Part shown: positions 8,936-20,386 of the stretch, piece after piece
How positions within the stretch are numbered: the first letter of the stretch is position 1
Layout: each line of letters begins with the position of its first letter
NCBI GenBank assembly: GCA_024364805.1
Contig: CM044496.1
Location: 96,149,255 to 96,172,913, forward strand
Source of the DNA: Euprymna scolopes
Taxonomy: Eukaryota; Mollusca; Cephalopoda; Sepiida; Sepiolidae
Direction of reading: 5' to 3'
Length of the DNA stretch: 23,659 nucleotides
Notes under the pieces: generated by a model
Told to the model about the DNA's origin: nothing
Database searches by the model: none
Seen by the model: only the letters and a program-made list of their open reading frames with translations
Translations under genes and position numbers: made by a program

Positions 8936-10094
8936 TTATTGCTACTATCGTTTCGAATGATCTAAAATAACAGCAAGGGCAGACTTGAATCGATATATTT
9001 CTCATGTGTTATATCTTTTCTCTTTTATGAAATAGAGTACGATTATAAATATCTTCAGTATCAAATAATCTTTTATACACTGTGAAATTTACTTTTGTGT
9101 ATTACAATAAAACATATGATATATGGAATCAAGTCTCTCCTTGCTAATATTACAGATCATTAGAAACCATAGCAGCAAGTTTTAGTCATTCCTCCATCAA
9201 GGACAAATGTTGTGGGGAAATATTAGCTATTTTGTAACTCTCATGCTTATCTAAGAAAACAAATGAATTTGATTGAAACATTGGTAAAGGTGCAATATAT
9301 TTCCATCCCCAGAAAATCTTTAAATTGCAATTATAATAGGTTCTCAAGGGCGCTGCACACGAAAATGACGTTTTACATTCCAGGAAATTAGTAGATTCCA
9401 AGATATGAAGAAATTAATGTTTCATAAAGTGGGATATAACATTTCATATTAATTTAACGTAAGGAGATCACCTGCTGTATAGCTACTCTTTTATTATTCT
9501 CTTTATTTGCTGAGTGTGGCCTATTAGAACAACTCAAAACCCTACGTTTAAAACAAACTTGTTTTCAATAGATTATCGGATGTGTTGAAATCAAATATTG
9601 CACTTAAATATTTCGCAAATACGTATTTTACGTATAGTATACAATGTAATTTTTAATTTTATAAGTAGTGGAGATTGTTGTACGAACAAGCGCGAATATT
9701 TTTTATTAACAGCCGGGAAAATATTTACTTGCGGAAATTTTAAATGGGATATTAGTTTTAAGCACTTAAGTTAGACTTTGTGTTGGGCTATAACGCCACA
9801 TAAACACCCCTCAAAGAAAAATTAGAGACCTCGTTAAAAAGTGGCCATATAGTTGGTGCTCATTTAACATTACATAAATAAATAGAAATCCCCCCACACA
9901 CACACATTTTAAAACTATAATATATTTGTATTTTGGAATCTACTCGTTTTTTGGAATTTTTAATTGCCTTCACAACAGCAGCCAGATAGCGTAATAAAGA
10001 TAAGCGGTCGAGTTTCGATTTTGGCTTGAGGCAGTTATCTGTCTAGCCGCATTTATGAGCTGTGAAACAGCGAACAGTACTGTATATGGATAAC
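8936..10094. other. AT-rich non-coding stretch
   Basis: About 1.1 kb without recognised genes or repeats apart from short CA and T runs (about 9892-9910). Small frames such as 9186-9401 minus show no domain. Confidence 0.5.
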
Positions 10095-10102
10095 TATATA
10101 TA

Positions 10103-10149
<47 letters not shown>

Positions 10150-10202
10150 AGAAAGAAAGAATAAAACTATATAAAACTATAGAGTATTATATATATATAT
10201 AT
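10095..10202. repeat. compound AT/GAAA microsatellite
   Basis: TA runs at 10095-10146 with one short TTT interruption, then GAAA units at 10147-10160, an exact tandem of ATAAAACTAT at 10161-10180, and another TA run at 10188-10202. It is the source of a spurious poly Ile-Tyr open frame. Confidence 0.9.
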
Positions 10203-10216
10203 TGTTATTACATAAG

Positions 10217-10332
10217 GGTATACATCAAATGGGGTGTAGAAAATAGAAAATTATGTATACCATGGTATTTCGAATCCCTATGCTTCTCTTCAGGAATATA
10301 GAGGAGAATCTAGGTAACATAATAGGGATTCG
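10217..10332. repeat. cluster of perfect inverted repeats
   Basis: GGTATACAT (10217-10225) is the exact inverse of ATGTATACC (10253-10261). Next to it CGAATCCCTAT (10271-10281) is the exact inverse of ATAGGGATTCG (10322-10332), and inside this second arch TTCTCTTC can pair with GAGGAGAA at 7 of 8 positions. The result is two neighbouring stem-loops, the second nested, of about 45 and 62 bases. It may be a MITE remnant or a folded transcript. No family was recognised. Confidence 0.6.
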
Positions 10333-10989
10333 ACGTCTATCGATAGTTTCAGTAGAAGCGAAATAAAATATTGAGGCTGTTTAAGGTTATTTTATCATTG
10401 TGAATATGGAGGATCATAGAGTGTATTGTATAATCCAGATAGATACAAAGTGGTATGGATATACAAAACGAATATAAAAATGGATATAAGAAGATAAGTT
10501 AAAAATAAAACCTTTAATAGCCACGTGACACCAAGGAAACATAAAAAGTATACAAGCTGAGTTGAAAATACGACTACAGAAAAAATATACATGAGGCATG
10601 GCGTAAAAATGTTTTGCAATGTTTTTTTGGGGGGTGGGGCTGTTTTTTGATTGCAAATCAGTCTCAAAATATTTTCTAAAAAGGACAAATAAACAAGACT
10701 TTTCTCTGTCAGAAAGAGACTCAGTTCAGATTTAAGATGGTGATTTAAAGAAAACATGTTTCTGTTAGTGGTGGAGAATTTTCAATTTATTAAGATATTG
10801 GAGCTGCGACTAGAACATGATAAATGGATTATTACTCTAATTTTTCGGGAGAAGAGAGTTTGGCAAGGTAATTAATTTAAGGGTGTCATTTTTTTGCAAG
10901 TTTTATGTCCGGAGTGAAAATATGTTGGTCTCGGTTGATGCTGTTAGATTGGGAATCCAAAAATGTTCACAGAAATTCGGGTGTAGCTC
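10333..10989. other. AT-rich stretch with a doubtful hydrophobic frame
   Basis: A minus-strand frame of 120 codons (10395-10757) is Leu/Phe/Ile-rich, with stretches such as YFLCFLGVTWLLKVLFLTYL. The plus strand here is A/G-rich, which by itself produces Phe/Leu-rich minus frames, so I do not call it a gene. No other features seen. Confidence 0.4.
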
Positions 10990-11172
10990 TTTTTTTTCAT
11001 GGAGTTCACTACTTATCAAGACCCGGAAACAACTCGAGGACAAGGGTTATTGCATGTACAGTAATCAATGGGATAGTATCGTAGTATTAGTATTGGATAT
11101 TTGATAAAGTGTCTTACTTAAGCGGGCGATTAATCAGAAATTTGTTTATGCTGGACTTGAAGATATCCAAGT

Positions 11173-12141
11173 NNNNNNNNNNNNNNNNNNNNNNNNNNNN
11201 NNNNNNNNNNNNNNNNNNNNNNNNNNNNNNNNNNNNNNNNNNNNNNNNNNNNNNNNNNNNNNNNNNNNNNNNNNNNNNNNNNNNNNNNNNNNNNNNNNNN
11301 NNNNNNNNNNNNNNNNNNNNNNNNNNNNNNNNNNNNNNNNNNNNNNNNNNNNNNNNNNNNNNNNNNNNNNNNNNNNNNNNNNNNNNNNNNNNNNNNNNNN
11401 NNNNNNNNNNNNNNNNNNNNNNNNNNNNNNNNNNNNNNNNNNNNNNNNNNNNNNNNNNNNNNNNNNNNNNNNNNNNNNNNNNNNNNNNNNNNNNNNNNNN
11501 NNNNNNNNNNNNNNNNNNNNNNNNNNNNNNNNNNNNNNNNNNNNNNNNNNNNNNNNNNNNNNNNNNNNNNNNNNNNNNNNNNNNNNNNNNNNNNNNNNNN
11601 NNNNNNNNNNNNNNNNNNNNNNNNNNNNNNNNNNNNNNNNNNNNNNNNNNNNNNNNNNNNNNNNNNNNNNNNNNNNNNNNNNNNNNNNNNNNNNNNNNNN
11701 NNNNNNNNNNNNNNNNNNNNNNNNNNNNNNNNNNNNNNNNNNNNNNNNNNNNNNNNNNNNNNNNNNNNNNNNNNNNNNNNNNNNNNNNNNNNNNNNNNNN
11801 NNNNNNNNNNNNNNNNNNNNNNNNNNNNNNNNNNNNNNNNNNNNNNNNNNNNNNNNNNNNNNNNNNNNNNNNNNNNNNNNNNNNNNNNNNNNNNNNNNNN
11901 NNNNNNNNNNNNNNNNNNNNNNNNNNNNNNNNNNNNNNNNNNNNNNNNNNNNNNNNNNNNNNNNNNNNNNNNNNNNNNNNNNNNNNNNNNNNNNNNNNNN
12001 NNNNNNNNNNNNNNNNNNNNNNNNNNNNNNNNNNNNNNNNNNNNNNNNNNNNNNNNNNNNNNNNNNNNNNNNNNNNNNNNNNNNNNNNNNNNNNNNNNNN
12101 NNNNNNNNNNNNNNNNNNNNNNNNNNNNNNNNNNNNNNNNN
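11173..12141. other. assembly gap, 969 N
   Basis: Unsequenced. It lies inside LINE copy B: the left flank (minus strand) is the C-terminal LDIFKSSINK and the right flank is RT block A (FDKVWHRAYFT). The stretch between the same points is about 985 bases in copy A and about 965 in copy C, so the gap most likely holds RT blocks B to E of this LINE. Open frames that cross it are artefacts. Confidence 0.95.
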
Positions 12142-12830
12142 TTGTGAAGTAGGCCCTATGCCATACTTTATCGAAGACCTTTGATATCACAAGAGCAATT
12201 GCCCTAGATAGGAAGTCTTTGTCGATAGGTTCCCTAATATTATGAGATATAATCGTTAGCATATCTGCTGTAGGTCTAGCAGAACGAACACCATATTGCA
12301 TGTCACTAAGACATTTATTTCTGCTGAGGTGGTGTACTACTTCTTTATTTAATATGGATTCCACGAGCTTACTCATGCCGCACATGATGCTTATTGGTCT
12401 GTACTTAGAGAGAGGTTATTATTACCTGAATTCTTATATACATGGCATACTGATGAGGTTTTCCATGGTGTTGGGAAGCACAGCATAGGGACTAGTTCTG
12501 GGCCAAGTGTTTTTAACACTATAATTGGAATGTCGTCAGGGCCAGTTGCTTTACTTGAATCAAGGTTCTTCATTAGCTTGGTGAACTCACGCACAGATTT
12601 TTGTGTGTGGCATAGTGTGTTGTCTTTTATAGGAGGAAATACGGGGAGTCGATGACCTTCGTCGCATAGGGTAGAAGTAGCTGCAAAGTTCTTGGCAAAT
12701 AGTTTGGCCTTGTTTGATGCTGGCGAGATGACCTCAGGACCATTGTTGATGATTGGGAAAGAACGCACACTTCTGTTCAGGATCCTGTTTGCTATTGTCA
12801 ACACTAGTGGGAACCAAGCCGCTGCTCTGC
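12142..12830 (-). pseudogene. LINE copy B reverse transcriptase, N-terminal half
   Basis: On the minus strand: TIANRILNRSVRSFPIINN then GPEVISPASNKAKLFAKNF, the fingers block SSKATGPDDIPIIVLK, the block around MSKLVESILNK, then QYGVRSARPTADMLTII and block A as DFLSRAIALVISKVFDKVWH. In related LINEs block A reads ALDISKAFD. Here the first catalytic Asp is replaced by Val. The reading changes frame between TPWKTSSVCHVYKNSG (12391-12804 frame) and the MCGMSKLVE frame (12142-12385), so at least one indel or stop lies near 12390. The protein would copy LINE RNA at the nicked target. The sequence stops at the gap just after the first catalytic block. Confidence 0.85.
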
Positions 12831-13048
12831 TACTTTGGGTTTAACGAACCGAGCAGATAGCTCTCTCGCATTTTTATTACTCTTTTACAGTGGTTGCTGG
12901 CAGTAATTAAAACAGCTTTAGTCTCAGTACATTTATTACGTGATTTCTGTGCGCAATGACAGCAGCATATTCTGGAAAAAAACATGAATGGCTGTTAGGT
13001 TTTTGTTGGAGTTTTGGATGGTATGAATCAGTCTATACCTAGAATTTA

Positions 13049-13900
13049 CTATTCGGTCAACTCTGATACTATAGAGGGCACATCCTTTTTAAACATTGAA
13101 TGCAGATGTAGATAAGATATGAATGTACGGAAGCTATCCCAGTCAGCCATAGAGCATCGATATACGGTAAGGGGGAGAGGTATGTATGAAGACTTATTAC
13201 ATTTCATTTTTATCTTAACTGATACACCGTAGTGGTCGTAGGATCCCAGGGGAGATAGAACGGGACATGAACATAGTTCAGGGGAAGTTGTGAGAAAAAG
13301 GTCGAGAAGGTTTGCATACTGACCGGTAGTATCGGGCACGCGGGTGGGTTCGTGAACAATCTGAGTTAGATCATAGGCAATGGCAACATCATGACAGAAC
13401 CTCCCCTCATCATCTTTTTTTATTGAGTGGATCAGTCATTCCACATTATGGACAATGAAGTCACTACAAATGTGAATATTCGCCGAAGGATGAGAAGATA
13501 GGATGTAATCAATTTGCTCAGATATACTCTTAACGATATTAACCCCGCTGTTGTGGAGGCGATAGAGGGCAAATATAAATGCGGTGGTGCAAGCAATTGC
13601 AACCCGGAAGCACATATAAGGTAAATTTGGGTCCTCTGGAGATATCTTTACAACACAGAAAGTAATCTTAAATGTAGGCGCATATTCCATTCCCATCTAA
13701 ATCTTGGGGGTCAGATTTAGATGTTAAGTTAGAGTATTATTATGAACTCATCTAAGGAAGCGGTCAGTCCTATGCCTGTTTTGCTTAGAAAGAATATATC
13801 CGGTTTCCTCTCCTGTAATTGGGTTTCAACCTCTGGAAGATTGGAACGTAGACCCCCGATTTTGGAGAAGGAGACATGTAGTAGGGAGCTACTTTCAAGG
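13049..13900 (-). pseudogene. LINE copy B APE-like endonuclease
   Basis: This domain would nick target DNA to prime reverse transcription. Read on the minus strand in several frames: HVSFSKIGGLRSNLPEVETQ, then RKPDIFFLSKTGIGL, later HICSDFIVHNVE (13436-13696 frame), then RVPDTTGQYANLLDLFLTTS and LSPLGSYDHYGVSV (13049-13339 frame). Compared with usual APE-type LINE nucleases, the Asn of the first motif (NIRGL) reads Lys, the catalytic Glu of LSETG reads Lys, and the Asn of GDFNVH reads Ile. The Asp of that motif and the Asp-His of the final SDH-type motif remain. A stop follows HNVE and another follows DEFIIIL. It is inactive. Confidence 0.85.
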
Positions 13901-13920
13901 ATCGAGTTCTAGGTTTATTC

Positions 13921-16859
13921 ATGTTTTTTTGGGGGGGGTATTTCATGTTGAGCTGTTGGGATTTGCTTTTGCTTTAAATATCATTTTTATTTTTCGAAAG
14001 AATACAATACGTATAAAATGTATTGGCATTGGCCACTCACACTTAAAAATAATAAATCATGATTTTTTTTACAAAAATTCTAAAAAATTAATTCGTTTTC
14101 GCTCGAACGCGGTGTGTGCTAGGAATAGCTACACATTTGAAAACTAGGATAAAACCCCACAGCTTGGACATAAACTACTAATATATAAATTAATAAATAT
14201 TACAACCATCATTTTCTTTTACAAAGTCTAAACTATATAATTCGCAAGAACGTTTAGCTTTGCTCGGTCTCCTTCAAATGTTGCGATTAAACGTGGTCGG
14301 AGAACATCATCGGAAATCTGCCAAGTACGCGATTAAACCAAATATTTTTTAGATCATGCTAAAATATACATTATTGTCCTGCGATGTCAATAATTTGCAG
14401 TAATCTTATTATAATCATACCTTTCTGTTTGCCATTAATGAGTATTTTTTCTAAATGTAATTATCTGGCGTTAAAAAAGTTTGTATGACAACGTTATTAT
14501 AAGCGTTACTTTGAGGGTAAACTTTGATAAAATGTTATTTCTCAATCAAGACAGCAATAAATGCGAATGTGCTGAAATAGAGTTTAATTAGTTCTAGTAT
14601 ATATTATTATGGTCTTAAGAACTAGATTCTATTAGGTTTTACCAGTTTCATTGGATTGTAAATTAACTATTGGAAAGCGAAGGTTGCGCAAAGACAAATT
14701 TCATGAATAAAGTACGTATTTTCTAAGTGTGAAAATTACAAGCTTTTTTAATAATATTCAAAAAACCTCACCTAGATTCTCAATCCGTAAGAGATGGATA
14801 AGATGAATTATTAATGATGTATACTTCATACACAGGGACATACAGTAATGTCCATTATAGCTATAAATAAAAAGAATGGCTAAATTAATAGAAGGTAAAG
14901 AAAATCCGGGATAATTTTGTAGATGTATATTATATACTGCATATCCGCTCGTTATATAATCACTTAATTAGAGAGAATGGTATAACTGCATTACATTTCT
15001 ATAATATATGCACACAGCATAGATTAAAATAGGAAAACTGTCCCGAATGGGTAAACCTATCGATGCATTGTTTTGCTTTGTAATGATATAAAATATATTT
15101 CTCATTACGGGTGTTTACACTATTTTTCATTGTGTTATTTTAAAGTATTACCACGTGGATTACATTTGACAGAAAAAACAGACTAAAACTTGTTGATAAC
15201 ATTTTGTATCAGACTGATAATATAAATATACGAAATTTACTTGCATAAAGTAAACATGAGGATACTTCCAATTAAAATCATGAAATATATTGAGCATAAA
15301 CTTGAAACACGACATTATTAAACCAAACAGACATGTATTTCGTTATCAATACCTATTATTATGTAGAAACCTCACTGAAACAGTATATCTATTGTAAAAA
15401 ATATTATAATAGAAATCTTTCGCATTTCGAGATATGTAGATAAAATAAAATAGTTAGTTAATATAATAATACGGCGATACAAACACGGAATTCACGCACA
15501 TTATTTTTCAATCTATTTCATGTTTTATACTTAAGATGCTTGTTGTTTACCACCTTTATATGTGTGTATTCATGCTTGAAATTTTATTACATTATTATGG
15601 TAGAGAGATAACGTGGTGTTAAGAAGTTTCTAATGCCAGTAATCTTTTTTCAATCTTCTAAAATTTAGTATTCATGATACAAATGTGTCAGACATGTAAA
15701 TTCAATTAACGCCAATCGAATTTGTAAACCCTTTACAATTAGACGTGTGATTGAGTTTAATAGGCAAAACAAGGTAGTATAAATAATAAATGGGTGAGTA
15801 GAATGTAAATTGCGTAAACTATATTAAACAAAACAAAAACATGTTATAAACGATATTTTCAATAAAGACAAGGTGTAATCCCAGTGGCAAATGTATTGTT
15901 AAAAATTATGAAAAAGCTGGAAAGAACCCATTTCTTTTGAACAAATATAAAGGATATTCTAAACAATAAAAATACGTTTATGGAATTGTTAAAATATTTT
16001 AGAATCCACGATGATATACATTTGAAAAATATCATCGTATAAGAATAAGTTACGTAAAAATATTTATACATATTTGTATTAATATAAGCATACGTTCGTA
16101 CACGTATTTGACAAGTAATAAGTAGTCTAATAAAGGCGAATATATACGTTAAGAAACTAAACATATGTAAAGTAAAAGCACATTATCAGGTTATATTGAT
16201 TCCTTCAAATAAAAATTATATTGATTCAAATAAAAATATTAATATAAAAAATTGAACTATTAGAAAATAAAAATATGACATTGTTTAAATTATGTTATAT
16301 AAAAGTTCGCGGCAAATCTCGCAAACATATGCGAAAAATGTAGCCATCGATAGCACATCTTATAGTAATTCAATACAAAAAATAAAATATATTCATTTCA
16401 TTAATATTTCCATATATTTATGTATTATTTACCATTTTACTTTGGAAATGCATGTGTACATGCGCCCAACAATGTCAAATATGTTTTCCATCTTTTAGTT
16501 CATGAAATTTTATACTTATTTTACAAGTTAATAGATAAAAGAACACACTTAATGGTTGTAACATCTCAGCCTTTTTCAATTAGATGCTCTTTTTGTCGGA
16601 TAGTGTGATCCGCTTAAGTACGAAGTTGAAGGGAATTGGTCTGCATTGCTAAATGTTTGGATAACATTTCTCTATTTAATCAACTAAACAGCTTGTTTTT
16701 TTTTCTAATTAATGTGTAATAATTTTGAAAACCTTATGTTCATGATAAATAATCTTCATTTCTTGAGTATGCATTAACAGTTTGTTTATCTTGAATTAAT
16801 CTCTTTCACCAACCCAAAATGGTATGCTCATTTTATTGCGCCAAATTATGAAGTAATTT
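13921..16859. other. AT-rich non-coding stretch
   Basis: Nearly 3 kb with no recognised gene. It starts at the T8/G8 homopolymer next to the LINE 5' edge. Frames of 60-100 codons, such as 15859-16164 minus, are Phe/Ile/Tyr-rich and look like chance. One short tandem duplication (16191-16236) is listed separately. Confidence 0.5.
16191..16236 (+). repeat. short tandem duplication
   Basis: TTATATTGATTC followed by CAAATAAAAA occurs twice back to back, at 16191-16215 and 16216-16236. The first unit has four extra bases. Confidence 0.75.
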
Positions 16860-17860
16860 TTTAAAAAAATAGAAAAAATAGGGTTGGTGGGATCTCAAGG
16901 TGCAAGATTCTATTAAAGAATAAAGAGTGTTCTTTTTATGAGGGTAGGTAAATAAAGAAATAATTAAATATATGGGGGAAAGTAGAAAAGTGCAGGGAGA
17001 ATAGATTGTGAACATGATAAAAATATTTTATCTTTGTAAGCGATAGAATAAAAGATATAACAAAACGGAAAAGAGAAATAACGTATGTAAAGGGAAATAA
17101 AATACATCGAAAGGACTTAATGTAATTATAAACCATGAAAAAAGGGGATATACCACAAAAGAAGAGAGATAGAAAAAAAGGGAAAAATAAAACATAACAA
17201 GATAAACCAAAAATAATTGTGTAATAAAGAGAGGTTTAAGCAGTTGCACGTAATATAGACAAAAAGAAACAGAAAAAAAAATAAAAATAAAAAAGGAATC
17301 ATGCAATGACGAAATAAAAACTGTAATAGAATAAATATGAGTGAAAGGGAAAATAATATAGATAATAAATAAATAAATAAATATAAATAAACTTAATTAA
17401 ATGGGAAAAGCATGGCAATGGGACAGAAATGTTTTAAAATAAAAATAAATTAATAAATATTAGAAAGAAAATAAAGAACACAAAAACTTAAATGACGGCA
17501 AAAAGTAATTCAGAAATGAAACAATAAGTAGGGTATCAAAAGATAAAGATATATAGAGACGAAATATCAATAAATCTAAAATATACGCTAGAAACTAATT
17601 GCGGAATTTAAATAATATATATGGATACTTAATATATAAAAAAGCATGAAGCGAAATAAAATTCTCAAAAACCCTGGGCAGATATTCACAGCAGGGAACT
17701 TTCGCATCAAAACAATAAAATGCATATGCATTTATATAAAATGTAAACGGCATCTTCAGGTAAATAAGAAAAGAATATAAACACACAGTTGAACATAAAA
17801 AACATTAGAAAAATACAATGAAAAATATAATAATAAATACCATTTACTCAAGCCGCTAAA
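16860..17860 (+). other. kilobase-long purine-rich strand tract
   Basis: The plus strand is dominated by A and G for about 1 kb, in words such as GAAAAGAGAAATAA, AGAAGAGAGATAGAAAA and GAAAGGGAAAAT, with few C and T. The minus strand therefore shows Phe/Leu/Ser-rich frames (16833-17306, 17595-17786) without domains. It looks like a decayed purine-type microsatellite field rather than a gene. Confidence 0.6.
17362..17390 (+). repeat. (ATAA)n microsatellite
   Basis: About six units of AATA with one interruption, inside the purine-rich tract. Confidence 0.85.
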
Positions 17861-18604
17861 ACTAATGAGATAATTGGCATCAATTAAAATGCAAATTTTG
17901 TTTGTTTTCTTTAATGTGACCAAGTATGGCAAATGATTATAAGTGGAATGTGAAAAAATAAACGACTTCGAATTTTATACGATTTTTCTTTATCTGGTGT
18001 CCTCTAGATGGGTTCATTTAGGATACGCAAAAACACATGGTAAAAACACCAAGTTGTACTTTTTTTAAATCAATAAAAATCAATTAAAATCCATTAACTT
18101 CAGCGACTGTTTTTCAGAAATATAAAGCCTGAATTTTATCTATGAAAAGCTGAATCATATAAACTTGTTTCTTACTATTTTAATAGAATTTTAATTTCCC
18201 CCCCCCAAAAAAACAGCATTCGCCTCCATTTTTGTCTCGACGGATAACATATTTATATGTTTTTTAAATAGATTTTGAATCAATATCATATTTGTGTACA
18301 TAAGATTTACGATATTTACTATGAATAGATACAAAAATATTAATACATAAGTACCTGAATGTTACCTTACTCTATAGATTTCGCGTGGCAAAAAAATACA
18401 AAATTTAATGATAATTTAAAAGAAACCATGGTCGCTATTACATGAAGAAATAAAGTTTTAAGGTCTGTAAATTTTCATGTATGGTAACGTTTGTTTTGAC
18501 GATTAATGACGAATAAATCAAAGAATTTACTTCTTATTTCATAACCTATGCATATTGCTGCCTACATAACTCCCGAAGTAAAGCATCAATGAAGCTGGCC
18601 ATTA
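17861..18604. other. AT-rich non-coding stretch
   Basis: No gene recognised. Contains short near-tandem words ATCAATAAAA and ATCAATTAAA near 18069-18090 and a C10/A7 homopolymer pair near 18199-18215. Confidence 0.5.
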
Positions 18605-18689
18605 CAAGACGAGTGCCCATTTTTGGAATGCTAGACGCCGTATGTTTTGGAAACAATTCCTGCGTCTAGTATCACGCTTGGTCGTCTTG
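18605..18689. repeat. imperfect hairpin, about 85 bases
   Basis: CAAGACGA (18605-18612) pairs with TCGTCTTG (18682-18689), and ATGCTAGACGC (18628-18638) pairs at 10 of 11 positions with GCGTCTAGTAT (18662-18672). A 23-base loop lies between the inner arms. The segment and its right flank to about 18780 are GC-richer than the neighbourhood. It could be a small foldback element or a transcribed stem-loop. Family unknown. Confidence 0.5.
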
Positions 18690-20084
18690 CCCTGTTGTGC
18701 CATCATGATCAAGTCTTTCTGGACTAGACAGTGTGATAGATGCAAGTCTCCCATACTTAAAACTAAGTCAAGCGAAAGTTACAGCAAAAAAGGAAAAAGT
18801 GGTGATAACAACTGCTTTTAAATACGACCCACGGTCTTTAGGGCTTTTGGTCTACCATGTATGAGAAAATATCACGTAACGAGAAATTGTTATGTCTAGT
18901 TATACAGTTCAAGACTACGCAGTATTACACATGTTATTTGAAGTCGTTTTCATGCCATATATTCATACGAGTATGAAATTTTAGATAACGATTGTAAACC
19001 AAATTATTATATAGTATGATAAAGAAATAAAAAAATAAATATTAGTATGCTCTTATATAAATAAGTTTACAAATTGTCTTCTTTGATTATTAGCAGAAAC
19101 GATATCATCTTTAGTGTTATTCTAACAAAGTTTTTTTTTTCTGATAAAACTGTTAACTTCTTCAAACATATCTTGTCGAACTCAAAAAGTGTTTGTAAAC
19201 GTTAGGAATCTTTCCAGAATCTCCATTCAAACCTGTGCAATTTAAAAGACATTTTACTTAGTACTTCATTCGTTTTCTGACGTATATTTTTCGACGATTA
19301 AAGTGCCAATTTTAAAAGCTTTGAAACTATTCTAGTTTAGGAAGTGCCGTCTTTCTACTTGTCATTTAAGTCACTTCTTTTTACTACATAGTTTTACTTT
19401 TCTCATTATCACACTATCTATTTTTGCAATAAATAAATATATGCATAATACCTTCAAAATTTATATTCGACCAAGTCACTGTTCTGACAGTTGTAGGTTT
19501 ATTTAATCGCTTTCATGTATGCAAATTTGTGTTTAATAAGTAAGATGGCGAATCATACTAAAACTTCTCGTTTTTATTTATATCTTCACCAGCAAACATT
19601 TACGAATATTTTAATTGTCCTTTTCATTTTGCACTAGTGTGACGTACGCGACGTTTAATTTTATTCTTTGCTTTACGAAGGGAGTTGTCCGTATACTTCT
19701 GTTACAGTTAAGTCCAGCAGTTACATTATTTAGCCTAATGTTGGCTCTACTTCCATAACATCGGCTCGGTAATAACGTACTATGATTTTCAGTGTATTAT
19801 GTTTTCTATGTGCGAAGGGGTATAATTTTTATTTACGATCGTTGAAAACTTTTTAAATTTTTATATAAATATAGCTAAAACTTTTAAAAAATTATCAAGA
19901 TATACTTATCCACTCACCCTAATTTAGCACAAGCAATTATTACATTAAACAATATTCAAATTAAAACGGCCCCACCAACATCCTTCCCTTTATCTCCTAA
20001 AACTAATTGCAACTGGTAAAATAAGCAGGATTGCCTATAGAAACGACTGCATGGATAAAGATTTTATATATTTCTGTACAGTAA
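18690..20084. other. AT-rich non-coding stretch
   Basis: About 1.4 kb with no recognised gene, RNA or repeat. Confidence 0.5.
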
Positions 20085-20330
20085 TTGTGCACCCAATATT
20101 TACCTCTTGAAATTCGCCCCGCCCTCCCCCCACGGCGAAGGGCTAGGCACTACAGTTCAAGCAAAGACCATTGCTCTTGTAGCAATCAGTTATTGGTCAA
20201 TGGAGGGGAAACACTTCATACCAATTGTCACTATCCAGCTCCCCTACTCCCCGGGGAGTTGGGCGTCATTTCCCCAATCTCTCCATATTAAAAATCGGAT
20301 TTGTGCCTAGTTTGCTTTTGCGGGGAAGCA
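20085..20330. other. GC-rich structured block, unidentified
   Basis: An island of clearly higher GC in AT-rich DNA. ATTGCT (20170-20175) pairs with AGCAAT (20181-20186), with outer GACC/GGTC support. ACTCCCCGGGGAGT (20246-20259) is a perfect 14-bp palindrome. TGGAGGGGAAA (20201-20211) faces TTTCCCC (20269-20275) and TCTCCA (20280-20285). The two overlapping frames of 67-68 codons show no domain. It ends in GGGGAAGCAAATAAATA, faintly like the end of the GC-rich unit near 8915-8925. It may be another SINE-like or foldback repeat. Confidence 0.45.
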
Positions 20331-20386
20331 AATAAATACACCCATTATTTACTTCTATTTTAAATCAAACTGTTTACTCACTGTAG

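Larger units (their letters stand above)
10990..13920 (-). mobile_element. LINE copy B, the fullest copy, interrupted by an assembly gap
   Basis: A minus-strand non-LTR retrotransposon running from about 13920 (5') to 10990 (3'). Order: APE-type endonuclease (about 13900-13100), linker (about 13050-12830), first half of RT (about 12830-12142), 969 bases of N, then the C-terminal LDIFKSSINKFLINRP and the 3' tail. The tail carries AAGACACTTTATCAAA and CCCATTGATTACTGTA like copy A, and ends in eight A residues (minus strand) at 10997-10990. No RNase H domain is seen in the sequenced parts. Stops and frame changes show it is inactive. The 5' edge falls next to a T8/G8 homopolymer near 13923-13938. 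No target-site duplication was found by eye. Confidence 0.88.

Noticed and set aside
10062-10301. 79-codon frame with a long Ile-Tyr repeat
   Set aside because: It is a translation of the TA microsatellite.
10395-10757. 120-codon hydrophobic minus-strand frame
   Set aside because: Composition-driven in A/G-rich DNA, with no signal peptide pattern, domain or flanking gene structure that I can support.
11109-12385. Very long open frames on both strands (347 and 423 codons)
   Set aside because: They run through 969 N bases, which translate as X. Only the end of the minus frame is real LINE RT.
16833-17306. Several Phe/Leu-rich minus-strand frames that look like membrane proteins
   Set aside because: They follow directly from the purine-rich plus strand, overlap in different registers and have no domain.
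20085-20330. tRNA-derived SINE head
   Set aside because: GTTCAAGCA loosely recalls a B box, but no A box at the right distance and no cloverleaf can be drawn.
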